Below, piece after piece: positions 16,286 through 25,191 of a stretch of 49,957 nt of DNA. The stretch comes from Lachnospiraceae bacterium (GTDB lineage: Bacteria; Bacillota; Clostridia; Lachnospirales; Lachnospiraceae). Positions within the stretch are counted from its first letter, which is position 1; the number at the start of each line of letters is the position of its first letter. The stretch lies in the NCBI GenBank assembly GCA_902363675.1, contig CABJAV010000021.1, positions 1 through 49,957 of the forward strand, in the 5' to 3' direction. The translations under genes were made by a program, and so were the position numbers. The notes beneath the pieces were generated by a model that saw nothing but the letters and a program-made list of their open reading frames with translations, was not told the DNA's origin and made no database searches.

Positions 16286-18010
16286 TTATTCAAATTTTTT
16301 CAAAACCTCAGCTTTTAATTCTTCCAATGTCTTATCTGCTCCTTCCAGAGAAGTGCCTTTTACTCCGACATAGAATTTAATCTTTGGTTCTGTTCCGGAT
16401 GGGCGCACACAGCACCATGCATCGTTGGAAAGTTCAAAATACAGTACGTTTGAAGATGGAAGTCCTGTTGCAGTCACTTCTCCTGTCTTCATATCTTTGC
16501 GCGTATCTGCTTTATAGTCACGTACCGCAAGCACATCGAAATCACCAAGCTTCTCCGGTGCATTGTTTCTCGCACGGTTCATGATCTCCTGAATCTGTGC
16601 TGCTCCGTCAATACCCTTTAATGTCATGGTTGCGATACCTTCTCTGTAGTATCCGTATTTTTCATACATTTCAATCATGCCATCCCAAAGTGTCTTACCC
16701 TGTGATTTATAATAAGCTGCCACTTCACAAAGCATACATACCGCTGCAGGTGCATCTTTGTCTCTGGCATAGGTTCCAGGAAGACATCCGTAGCTTTCCT
16801 CAAAACCGAAGACATAATTCTTGTCTCCTGCCTTCTCATATTTGAGCATCTGCTCACCAATATATTTGAATCCGGTAAGTACTTCTACCAGTTCTACACC
16901 ATATGCTGCCGCAATTGCTTTCGCCATATCAGTAGAAACAATAGACTCAACCAATACCGGGTTCTCCGGCATCGTTCCATTTGCATGTTTCTGACCCAGA
17001 ATATATTCTGCAATCAGCATTGCTGACATATTTCCGGTAAATGTAACGTACTCTCCTGTCTTTGTATCTTTGCAATACACACCAAGACGATCTGCATCCG
17101 GGTCTGTGGCAAGTACAATATCTGCATCCTTTTCTTTTGCAAGTTTTAATGCAAGTTCCCATGCATCCGGGTTCTCCGGATTCGGGTATGGTGCAGTCGG
17201 GAAATGTCCGTCTGCTACTGCCTGCTGTGGCTCAATGTATACATTTTCAAATCCCATATCCTTCAGCACACGCTTAACCGGCTCAAGTCCTGTACCATGA
17301 AGTGGTGTGTATACGATCTTGATGTCTTTTGCCATCTGCTTAATGATTTCCGGATGAATGGACAGATTACGAAGCTGTGCAAAATACTTCTCATCCACAT
17401 CATCTGAAATTACTTCATACAGACCAGCCTTGACTGCTTCTTCTTTCGCCATAGTCTTTACCATATCAAAAGAAGTCACCTTACCAACCTCATCCATAAT
17501 ACTGGTGTCGTGTGGTGGTGTTACCTGCGCACCGTCCTCCCAGTATACCTTGTATCCATTATACTCTCTCGGATTGTGGCTTGCTGTAATTACGATACCT
17601 GCAATACAGCCAAGTTCCCTTACAGCAAAAGAAAGTTCCGGAACCGGACGAAGGCTTTTGAAAACATAAGCCTTGATTCCATTTGCTGCAAGACACAATG
17701 CTGCTGCATCCGTAAATTCATCTGCCATCAGACGGGAATCATGGGCAATTGCAACTCCCTTATTCTGTCCGTTCTGTGACAGAATATAATTTGCAAGTCC
17801 CTGTGTTGCCTGGCGTACTGTGTATATATTCATACGATTGGTTCCTGCTCCGATCACACCACGAAGTCCGGCAGTACCAAACTCTAATGTGCGGTAGAAA
17901 CGATCCTCAATTTCTTTTTCATCTCCGGCAATTGCCTTAAGCTCTGCCTTAGTTGCGTCATCAAAGTAGGCATCTGTGCACCACTTTTCATACTCTTTCT
18001 TATAATCCAT
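16286..18010 (-). CDS. Phosphohexomutase (phosphoglucomutase/phosphomannomutase)
   Basis: The 574-residue product is a full-length member of the alpha-D-phosphohexomutase family. It has GTAGLRG near residue 46, the phosphoserine loop TASHNPREYNG, the metal loop ATDPDADRLG, the sugar-binding FEESYG and the phosphate-binding RPSGTEPKIKFY. This long form resembles Firmicute PgcA, which interconverts glucose-6-phosphate and glucose-1-phosphate. Together with the UDP-sugar pyrophosphorylase nearby it would supply UDP-sugars for envelope glycans. TTAGGAGG lies 11 bases before the ATG. Confidence 0.94.
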   Translation of the reverse strand: MDYKKEYEKWCTDAYFDDATKAELKAIAGDEKEIEDRFYRTLEFGTAGLRGVIGAGTNRMNIYTVRQATQGLANYILSQNGQNKGVAIAHDSRLMADEFTDAAALCLAANGIKAYVFKSLRPVPELSFAVRELGCIAGIVITASHNPREYNGYKVYWEDGAQVTPPHDTSIMDEVGKVTSFDMVKTMAKEEAVKAGLYEVISDDVDEKYFAQLRNLSIHPEIIKQMAKDIKIVYTPLHGTGLEPVKRVLKDMGFENVYIEPQQAVADGHFPTAPYPNPENPDAWELALKLAKEKDADIVLATDPDADRLGVYCKDTKTGEYVTFTGNMSAMLIAEYILGQKHANGTMPENPVLVESIVSTDMAKAIAAAYGVELVEVLTGFKYIGEQMLKYEKAGDKNYVFGFEESYGCLPGTYARDKDAPAAVCMLCEVAAYYKSQGKTLWDGMIEMYEKYGYYREGIATMTLKGIDGAAQIQEIMNRARNNAPEKLGDFDVLAVRDYKADTRKDMKTGEVTATGLPSSNVLYFELSNDAWCCVRPSGTEPKIKFYVGVKGTSLEGADKTLEELKAEVLKKFE

Positions 18011-18064
18011 AGACCAATTTTCCTCCTAAATTGTTCATTGTCACACCTTAATTATTCTAGCACA

Positions 18065-18703
18065 CTATCCCTCGTTTGGAAAGTTTTTACACAAAATATT
18101 AGAATCTCTTAAGAATTTGTTCAGTTCCTGTTTTGCTGTTTCATAATCTTTAAAAAGAATTCCATGGATGCCAACGACCTCTGCTCCATTCACATTTTCC
18201 TGCCGGTCATCAATAAATACGCTCTCTTCCGGTTCCAGCCAGTTCTCATCACAAAGGTAATTATAAATAGCAGGATCCGGTTTCATTTTCTTAATTGTAT
18301 AGGACATGACCACATCATCCATCAATGGAAGAAACGCAAGCTTATCCTTCGTCTGATTGTACATATTCTCTGCATAATTCGAGATAATGTACACATGATA
18401 CCCTCTGGCTTTCAGATCCAGTATCCATTCCATGGCATACGGCATAAGTTCCACCGTCTCACCGACCGTCTGATGAATTTTCGTGATTTCCTCCGCATAT
18501 TTCGGTGCCCCTGCAATAAATTTCTGTAACAGTTCCTCCGGAGTACCAAGTCCCTGATCCGACTCATCCCACAGTTTATTCTGAAACATTGCCTGGTTGA
18601 TGGCCGCCTTCGCTTTTTCATCCAGTCCCAGTCTGTCCATATAGGCATCCGGCTCGTATGATACCAGTACTTTTCCAATATCGAATATAATATTACGAAT
18701 CAT
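18065..18703 (-). CDS. HAD-superfamily hydrolase, YihX-like
   Basis: The 212-residue product has the nucleophile motif FDIGKVL (residues 6-12), a four-helix cap, a Lys in KKMKPDPAIY and the acidic motif VFIDDRQENVNGA. The DxG form of motif 1, lacking the usual second Asp, is normal for the YihX/epoxide-hydrolase-N-like group, whose characterised members dephosphorylate sugar phosphates such as glucose-1-phosphate. The substrate here is not known. Its ATG overlaps the stop of the PHP gene (TAATG), so translation is coupled. Confidence 0.87.
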   Translation of the reverse strand: MIRNIIFDIGKVLVSYEPDAYMDRLGLDEKAKAAINQAMFQNKLWDESDQGLGTPEELLQKFIAGAPKYAEEITKIHQTVGETVELMPYAMEWILDLKARGYHVYIISNYAENMYNQTKDKLAFLPLMDDVVMSYTIKKMKPDPAIYNYLCDENWLEPEESVFIDDRQENVNGAEVVGIHGILFKDYETAKQELNKFLRDSNILCKNFPNEG

Positions 18704-19524
18704 TATTCCAACTCCTTATCCACCAGCCATTCCTTACCGCCTTCTTTTTTGCCAAGGAAAATGGTCGGTTTTACTTTCTCTCCATGAAAATCCGATCCGG
18801 CAGTCTCCACCAGATGATACTTTTGCGCAAGCGCATGATACTCGCGGATCTGCTCCGGTGTATGCGTGCTGTAATAAGTCTCGATTCCGGACAGTCCAAG
18901 CGATGTGAGCTTACGAATTTCTTCTTCCATTGCCTCTCCGGTCTTCTTTAACGATACCGGATGCGCAAGGACCGCTACACCTCCCGCCTTTCGAATCATT
19001 GATATTCCCTGTCTGGCGGATGGTTTTTTCCGTTCAATCTTTGAGAATTCTTCTGTTGCAAGATATTTGTCAAATGCTTCTTTCACACTGGAAACATAGC
19101 CCTTTTCAACCATTACACGGGCAAAATGCGGTCTTCCGATCACATCTGATCCGGCTTTTTCTGCCACTTCTTCCATCGTAACATCCACACCTTGATCCGC
19201 AAGAAATGTAATAATCTTCTCATTTCTTGTGCTGCGCTCCTGCACCATTTCCTCACAAAAAGCTTTTAGTTCCCGGTCATGTATATCAATTCCATAGCCA
19301 AGCATGTGCAGTTCATTTTCATGCTCAATACTCAGCTCAATCCCCGGAATACAAATAATACCACATTCTTTTGCTGTCCCCGCGGCTTCTTCCACACCAC
19401 CAATCGAGTCGTGATCCGTCAAAGCCATAATCGCAATACCTGCGTCTTTCACTTTTCGCACCAGTTCTGTCGGCGTGTACTGTCCATCCGATGCGGTCGA
19501 ATGCATATGCATGTCAATTCTCAT
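18703..19524 (-). CDS. PHP-domain phosphoesterase (RNase AM/YciV-like)
   Basis: The ATG at 19524 is preceded by CAGGAGG and gives 273 residues; an upstream in-frame start is ignored. PHP motifs are DMHMHSTASDG, LTDHDSIGG, CIPGIEL, GRPHFA, VLAHPVS and SDFHG, all consistent with a trinuclear-metal phosphoesterase. Members of this group hydrolyse 3',5'-nucleoside bisphosphates or act as 5'-3' exonucleases on short RNA. The protein is cytoplasmic and coupled to the HAD gene downstream. A TATAAT-like box lies upstream near 19560, but no convincing -35 was found. Confidence 0.9.
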   Translation of the reverse strand: MRIDMHMHSTASDGQYTPTELVRKVKDAGIAIMALTDHDSIGGVEEAAGTAKECGIICIPGIELSIEHENELHMLGYGIDIHDRELKAFCEEMVQERSTRNEKIITFLADQGVDVTMEEVAEKAGSDVIGRPHFARVMVEKGYVSSVKEAFDKYLATEEFSKIERKKPSARQGISMIRKAGGVAVLAHPVSLKKTGEAMEEEIRKLTSLGLSGIETYYSTHTPEQIREYHALAQKYHLVETAGSDFHGEKVKPTIFLGKKEGGKEWLVDKELE

Positions 19525-19620
19525 TGTCTGTCCTCCTGAAGTTGACATAATTGTCTTTGCTCTATTATACAGGAAATGTCAAGCGATGCGCCAGTATAAA
19601 TTCATCAGCTTAAAAAGCAC

Positions 19621-19664
19621 AAAAAAAGTGCTGCATCGTACCTTCCCGGTATCAACACAGCACC
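19621..19664 (-). terminator. Strong intrinsic terminator after the small frame at 19701
   Basis: Minus-strand stem GGTGCTG..GATACC/GGTA..CAGCAC followed by seven T. Its presence implies that a transcript enters from 19701-19896 although no clean gene is seen there. Confidence 0.85.
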
Positions 19665-19700
19665 TTTTCTTATAACAGTCTTTCGTATACATCTTTTCTC

Positions 19701-19896
19701 CTAACAATAAAGCTGAAATGTCTGATTCTCCTCCAGCTGCTGTCCCTTTAATTGCTCCTGCAGAATCTGCTCAAACGAAGAACGTTTTGTCTTGTTCTGA
19801 CGCGGCTGCTGATGATTCGGCGAATCATATGCAATCTCCTGGGATAAGGTCACTGGAAATACCTGATAAACACGTTCGATTCTTGCGGTAACGCAC
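19701..19896 (-). pseudogene. Small protein-like frame without a usable start codon
   Basis: A minus-strand frame ending at 19701 reads like a real small protein: RIERVYQVFPVTLSQEIAYD, then SSFEQILQEQLKGQQLEENQ and FQLYC. It has no ATG, GTG or TTG in frame. A GTG at 19894-19896, 5-6 bases after an AGAAGG sequence, is out of frame by one base; deleting one T in GTGCGTTACC would join it to the frame and give about 64 residues. A strong terminator follows. It may be a frameshifted gene or a short gene using a rare start. The product is not recognised. Confidence 0.4.
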
Positions 19897-19993
19897 CTTC
19901 TTTCTGTTTGATTTGTTTCCTTCTATTATATTTATCGGACAATTATTAAATTTATTTAGTTTTTTCAGATTTTTCATCATATAAATGTCTTCC

Positions 19994-20026
19994 AAAACTA
20001 AAACAGCGGAGTCTCGCGACTCCGCT
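19994..20026 (-). terminator. Intrinsic terminator of the chemoreceptor/BIG2 operon
   Basis: Perfect minus-strand stem AGCGGAGTC/GACTCCGCT with a GCGA loop, then GTTTTAGTTTT. Confidence 0.9.
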
Positions 20027-20045
20027 ATCTATCATATTTATAATT

Positions 20046-20921
20046 TTAATAAATTGTACTATATGCTACTGTTACTACTTTATAATGATCATACGCATCT
20101 CCATAATAATATGTACCAGCTTTTACACTTCCTGTATCCATTTTTCCAGCTTTTAAGTACTCATAATCTTTTGTCAGACCGATTACCTGATTATTGGAAT
20201 CATATATCAAAACATAATGTGTTACATATGCACTATCTTTTTTCTGTGTATTTTTTGTTTTGAATACAATTTCTAAAATACCATTTCCACCATCTTTTTC
20301 AGTCTTTGAAGTTTTAATTTTTGAAGTCACATTTTTATATTTAGCCATCAGACTTCTGCTGTCACCCACTACTTTTGCAGAACATTTTGCAGCGTCCACA
20401 GTATAGTTATAATTGTCATAATAAATCTTATCATAAACAGTTTTTCCAGCAACAACATCGCTAACAGTCGTTGTATCCGTCTTAAATGTTGCCCCCTGAT
20501 CATTTTTAAGAACATAGTCTACTGCAATTTGGGTAAATGTCTGCTTTGTATTATTTTTTACCGTAAGCAGCATATAACCCTTTCCCATATCTGTAAGTTT
20601 TACTGTAATATCCAGTTTCTTTACTGTAATCACATACTTGAATGATCCACGATTTGTCTTAACAGAAACTGTTGCCTTACCTGATTTTTTTGCTGTTATA
20701 ACGGCTTTGCCGCTCTTCTTTTTTACAGATGCCACTGACTTCTTTGATGAAGAAACTGACTTAATTGTCCCATAAAAAGCAGTTATTTCGACTGTTTCTC
20801 CTTTGTACAGTGTCATTTTTTCTGTCTTTGTAGCTGCTTCTGCCGTCACTGGAGGAATGATGGTAATCAGCATTGCGAGTGCGAGACATGCACATAATAA
20901 CTTTTTCATAACCTTGTTCAT
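20046..20921 (-). CDS. Secreted BIG2-domain protein
   Basis: The ATG at 20921 lies downstream of GAAAGGAG and gives 291 residues. There is a signal peptide (about 1-30, ending AEAA), a short BIG2-like domain (about 32-105, SSSKKSVASVKKKSGKAV) and a C-terminal domain containing TVKNNTKQTFTQIAVDYVL, a pattern seen in FxLYD-type extracellular domains. The ribosome binding site overlaps the stop codon of the preceding BIG2/LRR gene, so it is the last gene of the chemoreceptor operon. Exported; ligand unknown. Confidence 0.8.
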   Translation of the reverse strand: MNKVMKKLLCACLALAMLITIIPPVTAEAATKTEKMTLYKGETVEITAFYGTIKSVSSSKKSVASVKKKSGKAVITAKKSGKATVSVKTNRGSFKYVITVKKLDITVKLTDMGKGYMLLTVKNNTKQTFTQIAVDYVLKNDQGATFKTDTTTVSDVVAGKTVYDKIYYDNYNYTVDAAKCSAKVVGDSRSLMAKYKNVTSKIKTSKTEKDGGNGILEIVFKTKNTQKKDSAYVTHYVLIYDSNNQVIGLTKDYEYLKAGKMDTGSVKAGTYYYGDAYDHYKVVTVAYSTIY

Positions 20922-20938
20922 TGAAATAAATTCTCCTT

Positions 20939-22270
20939 TCACTTGTTGACACGGACTTTACAATCGTAAGTCTTTGTGCCGATCTTCATAATAATCGTTG
21001 TGACACCGGCTCCCTTTGCGGTTACCTTGCCACTTTTTGTTACCGTAGCAACCTTCTTATTTGTGCTGCTCCATGTAACGGTCTTTGTGTTTCCAAGAGC
21101 TTTGAACGTTCCTTTTCCTCCCACAGATAACGTCATAGTGCTCTTGTTTATAGCAACGCCCAATCCAGTCGTCGTGTAATTCTTATCCACACCGGAAACT
21201 GATTCGATGGTTGATGCAGTGTATGTCTTTCCTGCAATGACCACAGAATTTTCCATGTGCTTCTTTCCCATTATCACTTTGACTTTCAGGCCGTAATGCT
21301 CGAGAATATTTTTATATGCATTCGCATATCCGGTATAGTTGGAAACGCCGGTCTCCAACGCCGTCTTTGCCGATACGGAAGTACCCGTCGGTTTTATATT
21401 CGCCTTGATCCATTTATTGGCGGCCACTACTTTCTCATAATCACTGAGATCCGTAGTAACGTAATTATCCCACACAATCTGTAGCACATTTCCGGAAGTC
21501 CGGCTCACCACCTTAAATGGATAGGTATATGTCTTTCCATTGATTTTTGCAGTAATTTTTGTATTACCGGCTTTTTTGGCGGTAACTGTTCCATTTTTGC
21601 TTACGGTGGCAACTTTCTTGTTCGAACTTGCCCAGGTAATTGTTTTGGAATTGTTGCATACACGAATTTGTTTCTTTTCTCCCACAAACATATTCATTCC
21701 GCCGGTGCGAATGGATAATGCAGTAGAATTTGAATAATTGATATTGTTCGCAATCGCATATTTTTCGGCAGCCGATCCATACGATGCCACGATTGTAAGT
21801 TTTGATATATCACATCCCTGAAAAGCATTCTTTCCAATCGATTTCACACTTGCTGGAATCTCTATGCGATATAACTGTGTCTGTCCCTTAAACGCTTCTT
21901 TTTCAATAGTTGTATAACCGGATGGCAACTTAACAGTTGTCAGTTTTGTCATGATCAACTGACTGAAATTACTGCTTACAGCGGTGACAGTATAGTTGTT
22001 GCATTTGGACGGAAAAGTGACATCCGTTTTCTGACCTCCATACATATAGATACTGCAACTGCTTTTTTTCGTAGCACTCTTGGAAAGCGCATAATAAAAT
22101 CCACTTTTTTTATCTACCGCATATTTTGTTCCATCGGTATCCTGCACAAACGTGACTGCATATGTCTCCACAGGCTTTGTTATCATACCGGTAAGAATCA
22201 TTCCTGCAGTCAGTGTCAGAATTCCACATTTACGTAACCAATTCCGGATACTGTTTTTTCTAGTATTCAC
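20939..22270 (-). CDS. Secreted protein with LRR, two BIG2 domains and a degenerate transglutaminase-like domain
   Basis: A GTG at 22270 with TAGGAG upstream gives 443 residues; the longer frame would run through the chemoreceptor gene. Order: signal peptide (about 1-40); BspA-type leucine-rich repeat segment (TTIEKEAFKGQTQLYRIEIP, SIGKNAFQGC); a BIG2 domain (WASSNKKVATVSKNG); a domain of about 110 residues resembling a transglutaminase-like fold (SNYTGYANAYKNILEHYGLK, KHMENSVVIAGKTY); and a second BIG2 domain (WSSTNKKVATVTKSG). The catalytic Cys expected before GYA is absent, so the transglutaminase-like domain is probably inactive and may bind a ligand. The start signal overlaps the chemoreceptor stop codon. 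Confidence 0.8.
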   Translation of the reverse strand: MNTRKNSIRNWLRKCGILTLTAGMILTGMITKPVETYAVTFVQDTDGTKYAVDKKSGFYYALSKSATKKSSCSIYMYGGQKTDVTFPSKCNNYTVTAVSSNFSQLIMTKLTTVKLPSGYTTIEKEAFKGQTQLYRIEIPASVKSIGKNAFQGCDISKLTIVASYGSAAEKYAIANNINYSNSTALSIRTGGMNMFVGEKKQIRVCNNSKTITWASSNKKVATVSKNGTVTAKKAGNTKITAKINGKTYTYPFKVVSRTSGNVLQIVWDNYVTTDLSDYEKVVAANKWIKANIKPTGTSVSAKTALETGVSNYTGYANAYKNILEHYGLKVKVIMGKKHMENSVVIAGKTYTASTIESVSGVDKNYTTTGLGVAINKSTMTLSVGGKGTFKALGNTKTVTWSSTNKKVATVTKSGKVTAKGAGVTTIIMKIGTKTYDCKVRVNK

Positions 22271-22280
22271 AAATTGTCTC

Positions 22281-23990
22281 CTAATCCAGTTTAAATGTCT
22301 CCACATTCTTTTCCAAAATATCTGCGATACGCCGAAGTTCCTGCGCATTTCCGCTGATCTGCTGCATTACTCCACCAATTTCCATAACGACAGCATTGGT
22401 TTCTTCAGTGCTTGCAGCATTTTCCTGTGCAATCGCAGAAAGATTCTGTACGGTATCTACAATATTTTCTCTTGCATGATCCAGCTGTCTGGTATGCTCA
22501 CTGATTGTCTCCATACCGGAAATAGACTGGTCAATCCCCTGATTTACCGAGCCAAATACCTGCTTGGTCTGCTCGACCTTTTCACTCTGCTGATGCATAA
22601 CTTCGCGAACTTCTTCCATCGTATGCACTGCATTCTCAGAGTCCGTCAGCAACATATGTATAATATCATCAATCTTCTTTGTCGATGCATTCGACTGTTC
22701 CGCAAGTTTCTGAATTTGGGATGCGACAACCGCAAAACCTTTTCCCGCATCACCTGCTCTGGCTGCTTCGATGGAAGCATTTAAGGATAGCAGGTTTGTC
22801 TCTTCCGCAATTGATGCAATTAATTCTGTGACATCCTTGATTTTTAATGCAGATTCGTTGGTTGTATGCGTCTGCTGATAAATCACTTCAATGGATTCGA
22901 TTGCTTTCTCATTGATATGGTTGAGTTCCTCAAGAGCATCTCTTGCAGAAGCACTGGCATTGCTCATCTCCACCGCTGCACTGTTCAGATTTTCCACCTG
23001 TGTGCTCGTATTTTCAATCATCGTGCCCATCATCACAACATCCTCTGTGGCTCGCTGTGTTTCGGTTGCCTGACTGGTTGCACCCGTAGCAATCTCATTC
23101 ACCGCGGTCTCTACGCTGTCTACATTTCCGGATGTCGCCGTGGCATTCTCTTCCAGCTGACCGGATGCCTGATGAATATTTACACTCTGTTCACGGATTT
23201 GCTGAACCATAGAACGCAAAGCCTGCTTCATATGCAAAACAGCATGTGCAATCGCCCCTGTTTCGCCTTTGTTCTTATCCAATGCGATCAGTTCCGGGTC
23301 TTCTGTCAAGTCAAATCCTGCAATACGGTCCACGGCTGATGTCACACGAATCAGCGGACGCGTCATACGTCTTGCACAGATCCATGCGACAAATACGCCA
23401 AAAATCAGAACAACCACCGCTGTTCCAATACCTCTTGCCTGCAGTTTATTTGCAGCTTTCAGCAAATCGGTATCATCCGCTGTCATCACAAAAATAAAAC
23501 CATTCTCACTCACATAACATGCAGCGTATTTCCGGGTTCCGTCAAACATATATGAAACCACTTCCGGCTCCGGCGTCTTTCCAGCCTTCACCTCTGCTAC
23601 AATTTTTTTGACAGTTTCATTTTCTACCGGCTGGCCGATTTTTTCAGCAGTCGGATGATAAAGCATTGTTCCATCTGTGGATACAATATATCCATAAGAA
23701 GAATCAATTCCTTCTAATTGTGCTTGCTCCACAATCTTCTGCATAGTATCGACGTGATCCAGCATTTTGTCGTCAACTCTTGTTAACGTTTCATCCAATT
23801 CCGAGCCATATGATAATGTCAGATCCAACAGATAGTTGGAATAAATCTGTCTGATGTTTGATCGGATTCCCGGCATAATCATGAGTGTGTACATTACAAC
23901 GACAGCTGCTGCAACTGCAACAACAACCAGCATAAAGCTTGTCTTCATGGAATGCCAGAAAGATACTGATGATTTTTTTCTTTCGTTCAT
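22281..23990 (-). CDS. Methyl-accepting chemotaxis protein
   Basis: The 569-residue product has a membrane segment near 14-36, an extracellular Cache-like sensor (about 37-200, with [21 protein letters not shown]), a second membrane segment near 200-222, a HAMP domain and a cytoplasmic signalling coiled coil with the hairpin tip [18 protein letters not shown]. It would sense small extracellular ligands and signal to CheA/CheW, none of which is in this window. AAGGGGG precedes the ATG, and a promoter is visible at 24016-24044. It is the first gene of an operon with two secreted BIG2 proteins, an unusual arrangement. Confidence 0.93.
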   Translation of the reverse strand: MNERKKSSVSFWHSMKTSFMLVVVAVAAAVVVMYTLMIMPGIRSNIRQIYSNYLLDLTLSYGSELDETLTRVDDKMLDHVDTMQKIVEQAQLEGIDSSYGYIVSTDGTMLYHPTAEKIGQPVENETVKKIVAEVKAGKTPEPEVVSYMFDGTRKYAACYVSENGFIFVMTADDTDLLKAANKLQARGIGTAVVVLIFGVFVAWICARRMTRPLIRVTSAVDRIAGFDLTEDPELIALDKNKGETGAIAHAVLHMKQALRSMVQQIREQSVNIHQASGQLEENATATSGNVDSVETAVNEIATGATSQATETQRATEDVVMMGTMIENTSTQVENLNSAAVEMSNASASARDALEELNHINEKAIESIEVIYQQTHTTNESALKIKDVTELIASIAEETNLLSLNASIEAARAGDAGKGFAVVASQIQKLAEQSNASTKKIDDIIHMLLTDSENAVHTMEEVREVMHQQSEKVEQTKQVFGSVNQGIDQSISGMETISEHTRQLDHARENIVDTVQNLSAIAQENAASTEETNAVVMEIGGVMQQISGNAQELRRIADILEKNVETFKLD

Positions 23991-24015
23991 AATACACTCG
24001 CCCCCTTATGAATAT

Positions 24016-24044
24016 ATTATAACCTAAAAAATCAGGAGACTCAA
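24016..24044 (-). promoter_or_regulatory. Promoter of the chemoreceptor operon
   Basis: TTGAGT (24039-24044), 17-base spacer, TATAAT (24016-24021). It overlaps the weak terminator of the acyltransferase gene. Confidence 0.7.
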
Positions 24045-24060
24045 TAAGACTTTAGTCCCA
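24026..24060 (-). terminator. Weak terminator of the acyltransferase gene
   Basis: Minus-strand GGGACT/AGTCTCC stem with a 12-base loop followed by TGATTTTTT. It overlaps the promoter of the next gene. Confidence 0.45.
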
Positions 24061-24081
24061 ACAGTTTTGAAAGGGAAAAAA

Positions 24082-25125
24082 CTATTTTACAGCCTGCACT
24101 TTTGTGACACACCACGCCACAAACTTGGCCCATATATATGCACCGACAAAAATAATGAGGACATTGCCCCACCATGGCAATCCCAGATACGTTTTTGCAA
24201 ATTGCGTACCCAGCTCTCTTCGAATAACAATATGCGCCAGATAAATTTCCAAAGAAATCGCGCCCCACTTGCAACATATACTACGAAAGCACTTCGGTGT
24301 GTAAGACAGTACAATAACAAGAAAGAATGCTGCCGCTACGCCTCCGCACCAATATATGTATCGCTGCAACAGACCATGATACATATGCATCTTATTTGCA
24401 GCGACATAGGATACGACAAATAACACGATTGTCACAAGCGGAATCATAAATGGAATATGCCTTTTTTCATAAACAAATTTTCCGCAAATGCAGCCTGTAA
24501 GAAAAGCGGGAACTCTCGGCAAAGCTAAATCAATCGCCTGATACAGTCGAGGATATTCAAAATAAATTCCAACTGTAATTATTACAATAATCAAAATCAG
24601 ACCCGTAGTTCGACAAACCGAAGATATCGTATTGTTTTTTTCAAAAAAGAAGCGATAGATATATGGATATACAAAATACAGTATCAACAATAGTGATACA
24701 TACCAAACCTGCCTGTCACTATCAATCCAATATTGTAATAGGAACACACGATTCACAAATCCCCATATTGAAATTCTATGCATAATAAGATATTGCAACC
24801 AAAGCAGCATACTGGTAAAACATACAGGATATGCAATTCTTGCAATGCGTTTTTTTATAAATGCATAGAAATCCGGATTTTTTGTAAAAGAAAAATATAA
24901 ACAGATTCCGGATAAAAACAGGAAGATGTCCACGCCCATATTTCCCATACCAACAAATCCCATCCATGCATGATATAGGCTGCTTCCCTTTATCGTTGGA
25001 AAATAATGGCTTTCTTTCATGTGAAATAGCATAACCCAGAATATACTGATTCCGTAAATCTCACTCCTGTATTCACTGAGAGCTTCCATTCGAAACTTTC
25101 CATGTTCTATTGTTCTTTCTTTCAT
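24082..25125 (-). CDS. Membrane acyltransferase, acyltransferase-3 family
   Basis: The 347-residue integral membrane protein has about ten hydrophobic segments. Family marks are the conserved His in FWVMLFHMKESH, GNMGVDIFLFLSGICLY, and the Arg motif KKRIARIAYP. Such enzymes (OatA-like or sugar O-acetylases) add acetyl or other acyl groups to extracytoplasmic glycans. No fused SGNH domain is present. It lies downstream of the LCP gene with a terminator between, and next to the teichoic-acid-like cluster, so wall glycan acylation is the likely job. Confidence 0.87.
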   Translation of the reverse strand: MKERTIEHGKFRMEALSEYRSEIYGISIFWVMLFHMKESHYFPTIKGSSLYHAWMGFVGMGNMGVDIFLFLSGICLYFSFTKNPDFYAFIKKRIARIAYPVCFTSMLLWLQYLIMHRISIWGFVNRVFLLQYWIDSDRQVWYVSLLLILYFVYPYIYRFFFEKNNTISSVCRTTGLILIIVIITVGIYFEYPRLYQAIDLALPRVPAFLTGCICGKFVYEKRHIPFMIPLVTIVLFVVSYVAANKMHMYHGLLQRYIYWCGGVAAAFFLVIVLSYTPKCFRSICCKWGAISLEIYLAHIVIRRELGTQFAKTYLGLPWWGNVLIIFVGAYIWAKFVAWCVTKVQAVK

Positions 25126-25148
25126 TTTTTATCTTCTTTCTTAATATT

Positions 25149-25184
25149 TAAAACAGCATAGGACACATTCGTGCCCTATTACTG
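25149..25184 (-). terminator. Terminator between the second LCP gene and the acyltransferase
   Basis: Minus-strand stem CAG..ATAGG.CAC/GTG.CCTAT.CTG with a GAAT loop and a following TTTT. Confidence 0.7.
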
Positions 25185-25191
25185 CATAAAC

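Larger units (their letters stand above)
19525..20045. other. Intergenic stretch around the small frame
   Basis: Apart from the small frame at 19701-19896 and the two terminators (19621-19664 and 19994-20026), nothing convincing is seen. Sequence from 19897 to 19990 is AT-rich and could contain the promoter for the small frame, but no clear -35/-10 pair stands out. Confidence 0.5.

Noticed and set aside
19550..19590. Sigma-54 promoter upstream of the PHP gene (TGGCGC-N5-TTGAC)
   Set aside because: The GC of the -12 element is missing (GA instead) and no activator gene is near.
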